This document shows, one piece after another, positions 51,605 to 54,952 of a DNA stretch of 54,952 nt. The stretch's first letter is position 1, and each line of letters begins with the position of its first letter. Below the pieces are notes generated by a model. That model worked only from the letters and a program-made list of their open reading frames with translations. It searched no databases and was not told the origin of the DNA. The DNA lies in contig JBIILZ010000010.1 in the NCBI GenBank assembly GCA_044338255.1, forward strand, positions 1 to 54,952, read 5' to 3'. The position numbers and the translations under genes were made by a program. The DNA comes from CAIUVD01 sp044338255. Lineage in GTDB: Bacteria > Planctomycetota > UBA11346.

Positions 51605-52201
51605 TCACGTCGCCGCCAGCCAGGCGGTGAATTGGCGCAGTGCCTGACCGCGATGACTACGGGCATGCTTGTCGGCAGCGCTCATCTCGGCGACGGTCAC
51701 ACCCAGTTCAGGAACCAGGAAGTACGGATCGTAACCAAAGCCGCCGGTACCCCGCCGCTGGGCGGTGTGCTCGCCGGCGAAGCTGCCGGCCCAGGTGAGC
51801 ACCGCCGCCTGCGGCCGGGCGAGGGCGATAACGCAGCGATAACGTAGATATTTGTCGGCCTGATCCGCCATTTCTGCGATCAGTTTGCGATTATTAGCTT
51901 CGTCATCGCAGGGCTCACCGGCATAGCGCGCACTGTACACGCCAGGTCGCCAGTCCAGAGCACGGGCCTCGATGCCGGAATCGTCGGCGATGGTCCACAT
52001 GCCGGTGGCCGCCAGGCCCGCCTCGGCCTTCTTGATCGCATTGGCTTCGAAGGTGTCGCCGTCCTCAAGCACGTCGGGGTCATAGCCGACCGCACGCGGT
52101 GCGACCACCGTCAAATGAAAAGGCTGCAGGATTTCCTGCAGCTCTTTCAGCTTTTTGGCATTGCCCGTGGCCAACAGAACCCGATCGGGGTAGGTGGCCA
52201 C
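51605..52201 (-). CDS. rdgB: RdgB/HAM1 family non-canonical purine NTP pyrophosphatase
   Basis: 198 residues from GTG 52201. LLATGNAKKLKEL, DDSGIEARAL and GGFGYDPYFLVPE, MSAADKHARSHRGQAL are the family blocks. Hydrolyses dITP and XTP to keep nucleotide pools clean. It starts 9 bases after the LysM lipoprotein stop. Confidence 0.94.
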   Translation of the reverse strand: MATYPDRVLLATGNAKKLKELQEILQPFHLTVVAPRAVGYDPDVLEDGDTFEANAIKKAEAGLAATGMWTIADDSGIEARALDWRPGVYSARYAGEPCDDEANNRKLIAEMADQADKYLRYRCVIALARPQAAVLTWAGSFAGEHTAQRRGTGGFGYDPYFLVPELGVTVAEMSAADKHARSHRGQALRQFTAWLAAT

Positions 52202-52210
52202 AGTGAGCGC

Positions 52211-52525
52211 TTACTTGCGCGGAACGATGAGGTTCAAGCCCGGCTTGAACATCGACACATCGTTGATTTCGTTGCGCTTGATCAGCCACTGGGTGGTGAC
52301 GTTAAACTTCTTGGCCACGGTGTAGACCGTATCGCTGCCTTCCATGGTGTAGTAGGACTCGTTGGGAGTCGCTACCGGACGGAAGCCGGCATCGCCGACC
52401 TTGCTGGAGTTATCGCCCCCAGCCCGACCTTCGCGATTCGGCACGACGCGCATGTTCTGGCGGTCAGTGCAACCGGTGGCGAATACCGCGGAGACTACCG
52501 CGCAGCAGACGAGAAGGTAACGCAT
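52211..52525 (-). CDS. LysM-domain lipoprotein
   Basis: 104 residues from ATG 52525. Signal peptide with lipobox VFATGC (Cys about 18). One LysM domain at about 55-104 (YTMEGSDTVYTVAKKFNVTTQWL..PGLNLIVP), likely peptidoglycan-binding in the periplasm. Confidence 0.85.
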   Translation of the reverse strand: MRYLLVCCAVVSAVFATGCTDRQNMRVVPNREGRAGGDNSSKVGDAGFRPVATPNESYYTMEGSDTVYTVAKKFNVTTQWLIKRNEINDVSMFKPGLNLIVPRK

Positions 52526-52572
52526 GGTCCGAACGCTATGTGCTGGGATTGAGTCGGCAAGCCCAGGGAAGC

Positions 52573-53661
52573 TCACCGGCTCAATTCGGTTTGCAGGGCC
52601 GCCGCTAGGCGCTCGCGTGCCGGACCCACCGGGCCTTCGGCGTAAACCTGATCCGCGATGCGAAAGGCATCCTCGGCACTGCCGCTCCAGCGTTCGACAT
52701 CGAAGACCACCCAACCCTGATTAGCGGCCGCTCGCCGCAGCTGATCGCGACGTTCGAGGGCCAGCTGCCGGGCGGGCTTGCGATCGTCGATCGGCGGCGG
52801 CGGCAGGACCAGGACCAGCCGGGGAAAGCACTGCAGCTCCTCGCAGCGGGTACGCACGACGCCCAGAAAGCGTTCTTCCTCAGGGCTCCAGGTATTGTGC
52901 AGCAGGGCTTGGTTGCCGGGGCTCCACATGATCGTGCGCGGTCCCTTGGTGAGCGGATCAGCGGCCCACGCCGGCATGTCCAGCCCCAAAGCGACCAGCT
53001 GCGCATGCCAGGGATGACGGTTGTCGACGGCCGGAATCACGCGCGCCGCCAAGCCGGTGAACGCCGATTGGCCGAGGCCCGAAAGGAGGTCGCCGACGAT
53101 CACCGCCGGCCCATTCGGGCGGGGCTTCTGGAGGGCTGAGACCAGGGCCCATTTACGTTCCTGGTTGGCATCGCGACGGCGATCAAGGAGCACCACCGGC
53201 ACGCCGGCCTCGTCCACCAGGAAACCCTCACGCAAAGCCGTCATCGGCCACGGCGCCGAGGCGGCGACGACGCGCAAGGGCATGCCCACCGGTGGTGCAC
53301 CGACGATGGTCAGCTCGGCGCGATAGGTGCCGACGGCGTTTGGCAAGGGCAGCAATCCGCTGATGCGTTCGAGGTCGCGCGGCAAGGTGAAGGGCAGCGC
53401 TGGCTGACCTTGCCAACCGATGCCGCCGTTGGCTCCAGGGCTGCGTACGGGAATGGAGAAGGCGACATTGCGCTGCTCATCGGCATAGACCACCGCCGGC
53501 CAATGCGTCAGGGCCGGGCTTGGCCAGATGCGTTGGCCACTGACCGTCGAAGGGCTGGGCGGAACCTTCGCCGCCGCCCCTCCGACAGGTGCCGACATCT
53601 CTGCCGACCACGCTGACGTCATCACCAGGCCACCAATCACCGCGCGTAGGAGCATGTGCAT
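52573..53661 (-). CDS. Secreted hypothetical protein
   Basis: 362 residues from ATG 53661 (ATG 53655 also possible), signal peptide ending at WSAE. No family recognised with certainty. An N-terminal beta-rich segment (about 40-130) is followed by a segment with GDLLSGLG (about 193-200), and a late WSGSAEDAFRIADQVY that recalls SGNH esterases, but the catalytic Asp-x-x-His is not clear. May be a degenerate SGNH-like enzyme. Confidence 0.6.
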   Translation of the reverse strand: MHMLLRAVIGGLVMTSAWSAEMSAPVGGAAAKVPPSPSTVSGQRIWPSPALTHWPAVVYADEQRNVAFSIPVRSPGANGGIGWQGQPALPFTLPRDLERISGLLPLPNAVGTYRAELTIVGAPPVGMPLRVVAASAPWPMTALREGFLVDEAGVPVVLLDRRRDANQERKWALVSALQKPRPNGPAVIVGDLLSGLGQSAFTGLAARVIPAVDNRHPWHAQLVALGLDMPAWAADPLTKGPRTIMWSPGNQALLHNTWSPEEERFLGVVRTRCEELQCFPRLVLVLPPPPIDDRKPARQLALERRDQLRRAAANQGWVVFDVERWSGSAEDAFRIADQVYAEGPVGPARERLAAALQTELSR

Positions 53662-53773
53662 AAGCTAATCAACATACGCCCCAGGGGGAGCCCTGTTGAG
53701 GTCGCGGCGAAGACACCTGCGGTGCACGCCCCCGGCTTTCGATACTGGGGGGATAACGCTCATCGCCGATGCC

Positions 53774-53812
53774 CATGACCATGACCATGACCATGCCCAT
53801 GACCATGACCAC
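53774..53812. repeat. Hexanucleotide CATGAC repeats in divergent region
   Basis: CATGAC or CATGCC is repeated six to seven times in the region between the divergent secreted protein and UbiA genes. One frame gives a His-Asp stretch ahead of UbiA with only a TTG start upstream; another gives a 17-codon ATG-start ORF of Met, Thr and Pro (53769-53822). Confidence 0.8.
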
Positions 53813-53854
53813 CCCCTTGTGAGCACTGCGGGTTTGCCAATCATCCTGCCCTAC

Positions 53855-54871
53855 ATGCTCGATTGGCTGCGCCTTATTCGTGCTTCGGGATTGGCGACCA
53901 TCGTATCGAACTCGTTGGCGGCGATCCTGACCGCTTTCTATGCCGGCGAAGGCGACCGCATCGTGTGGCTGGCCATGCGCCTGAAGCACAACGGGGCGCA
54001 GACCTTGTGGATCCTCCTCGCGAGCTTCCTGCTTTACGTTGCCGGCATGTTATGGAACGACCTCATCGACGTCGATCGCGACCGTTCCGGGAATCCTAAA
54101 CGGCCGCTGCCGGCGGGTCGCATCGGCCTGGTGCCGGCCTGGATCGTCGGCGTCTTGAGCATGTGCGGGGCGATGTTCGCCGCCTCGCACGTCGATTATG
54201 GCTTCTTCCTGGCGGGCGTGGTGCTGATGCTGGCGCTGTTCTACAACCTCGCTGCCAAGTCCTGGCCGTGGTTGGGCAGCGTGGTCATGGCCCTGGTGCG
54301 CGCCAGCCATGCGCTGTTCGCGCTGTTGCTGCTCGGGCCAGACTACGTGCAAATGATCCTCACCCCGGCCAGCGCCGCCGTCAGCAATGCCAGCCCGAGC
54401 TCCACTTACGCGCCATTCGCCTATCCGCTCATCCTCGGCATCTATATTTTCGGGCTGACGCTCGTTTCCGAACATGAGGAACGTCAGCGGCGCGGGTCAC
54501 GTTTCGGTTTCCTCATCGGCGGCCTAGCCATGGCCTTCGCGATCCTCGCCGCCCTTGGTGGTCTGGCCGGGGCGGATTGGCTGCCACACCTCGTGCACGC
54601 CGGTGGCCCGTGGCCGTTGCTGGCGGTACTCTCCGTGCTCTTCGCCCTCGGCTGCGCCGGCTGGCTGTGCTGGACCCTGTTCCGGGTCTGGCTCGAAGCC
54701 CTACGCAGCGCCCGCTGCGATCACGTTGGACGCGTGGTGGTCGCCGGCCTCGGCGGGATGATCCTGCTCGATGCCATCGTCGCCACCGCCGCCCACCCCC
54801 TGGGCGGCTTGCTCTGCGCCGCCTTCTACCCGCTGTTTATCGCCTCGGGCAAGCTCATGCGCATGGACTAG
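53855..54871 (+). CDS. UbiA-family prenyltransferase
   Basis: 338 residues from ATG 53855, nine membrane helices. First aspartate motif NDLIDVDRDR with the downstream NPKRPLPAGRI (about 69-89) as in UbiA/MenA/chlorophyll synthase. The expected second Asp motif (DxxxD) is not obvious; the loop instead has SEHEERQRRGSR (about 208-219). It may be a divergent UbiA of unknown acceptor, such as those near ebo clusters. Stop TAG is formed by a shortened MITE copy. Confidence 0.82.
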   Translation: MLDWLRLIRASGLATIVSNSLAAILTAFYAGEGDRIVWLAMRLKHNGAQTLWILLASFLLYVAGMLWNDLIDVDRDRSGNPKRPLPAGRIGLVPAWIVGVLSMCGAMFAASHVDYGFFLAGVVLMLALFYNLAAKSWPWLGSVVMALVRASHALFALLLLGPDYVQMILTPASAAVSNASPSSTYAPFAYPLILGIYIFGLTLVSEHEERQRRGSRFGFLIGGLAMAFAILAALGGLAGADWLPHLVHAGGPWPLLAVLSVLFALGCAGWLCWTLFRVWLEALRSARCDHVGRVVVAGLGGMILLDAIVATAAHPLGGLLCAAFYPLFIASGKLMRMD

Positions 54872-54932
54872 GAGCCGCTCGGGGATAGATGACCGAGTCA
54901 ACCTACCGAGCCTATCTCTGACAAGCTCCTGG
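54867..54932 (+). mobile_element. 66-bp internally deleted copy of the 170-bp element
   Basis: Begins ACTAGGAGCC with a GGGGATAGATGACCGAG stretch that matches copy B, and ends CCTATCTCTGACAAGCTCCTGG. The middle 100 bases are gone. TAG at 54869-54871 is the stop of ubiA. The window then ends in G- and C-runs (54931-54952). Confidence 0.78.
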
Positions 54933-54952
54933 GGGCGCGGGGGGGGCCCCCC

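Noticed and set aside
53769..53822. 17-codon ATG ORF in the hexamer repeats
   Set aside because: Met-Thr-Pro repeats from CATGAC units; nothing supports translation. Listed only as part of the repeat.

Overview
The window is high-GC bacterial chromosome carrying about 60 protein genes, one tRNA gene and an unusual load of small repeats. I see no rRNA, no intact insertion sequence, no prophage and no CRISPR array. A fused 3-dehydroquinate dehydratase/shikimate dehydrogenase, a folP-cdaA-cdaR cluster, a GAF-SpoIIE/anti-sigma/STAS partner switch, SNF2-SWIM and TPR proteins and an AK-rich histone-like protein point to a Gram-negative, PVC-type bacterium, most likely Planctomycetota. This is inference from gene content; no rRNA is present to settle it.

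Layout. 1-5244: a TonB energy-transduction operon on the minus strand, read DUF3450, TtpC/MotA-like, ExbB, ExbD, TonB, TPR, almost every junction a 1- or 4-base stop/start overlap; it is bordered by 30-bp hairpin repeats. 5312-8984: a hypothetical protein, an SGNH esterase, PilT and Obg. 9038-9580: a non-coding block of hairpin repeats. 9585-13373: STAS, anti-sigma kinase and PP2C phosphatase, then a four-LysM protein. 13694-17229: lipoate ligase-like protein, a PTPS-III-like pterin enzyme, AroDE and a nitroreductase. 17431-23240: a gene remnant, the SWIM/SNF2 pair, tRNA-Cys, L28 and QueA. 23244-32122: lactamase-fold TPR protein, dienelactone hydrolase-like protein, transhydrogenase SthA, Erm/KsgA-like methylase, Nudix, then c-di-AMP cyclase with its regulator and FolP. 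32361-35177: histone-like protein and moaA-D-E-C behind a structured leader. 35162-43454: PheS, a methyltransferase, ArgH, PurN, a double-hotdog protein, an ECF sigma factor with a small membrane protein and CysH, an SLC10A7-type transporter and TrpA. 43523-47982: LacI regulator, a large zinc-ribbon membrane protein preceded by a short upstream ORF, and HemC. 48036-54871: Ffh, FolK, an orphan sensor kinase, lipoproteins, RdgB and a UbiA-type prenyltransferase.

How genes work together. FolP and FolK are both present and the pterin enzyme has Glu where QueD has its catalytic Cys, suggesting that a PTPS-III enzyme replaces FolB in folate synthesis. The moa genes make molybdopterin and their leader may sense the cofactor. 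The STAS/kinase/phosphatase trio is a partner-switch module.

The most striking non-coding content is a MITE-like family: three full copies of exactly 170 bp with inverted ends starting CCTAGGAG, plus three short derivatives. Three of the six provide the TAG stop codon of the neighbouring gene (lplA, argH, ubiA). Read as TA-flanked elements that begin with G, they would regenerate a TAG stop whenever they landed on the TA of a TAA or TAG codon. A second theme is tandem repeats with CAG at every unit: 7 bp at 25704-26018 and 41638-41700, 8 bp at 36891-36938, 10 bp inside folK.
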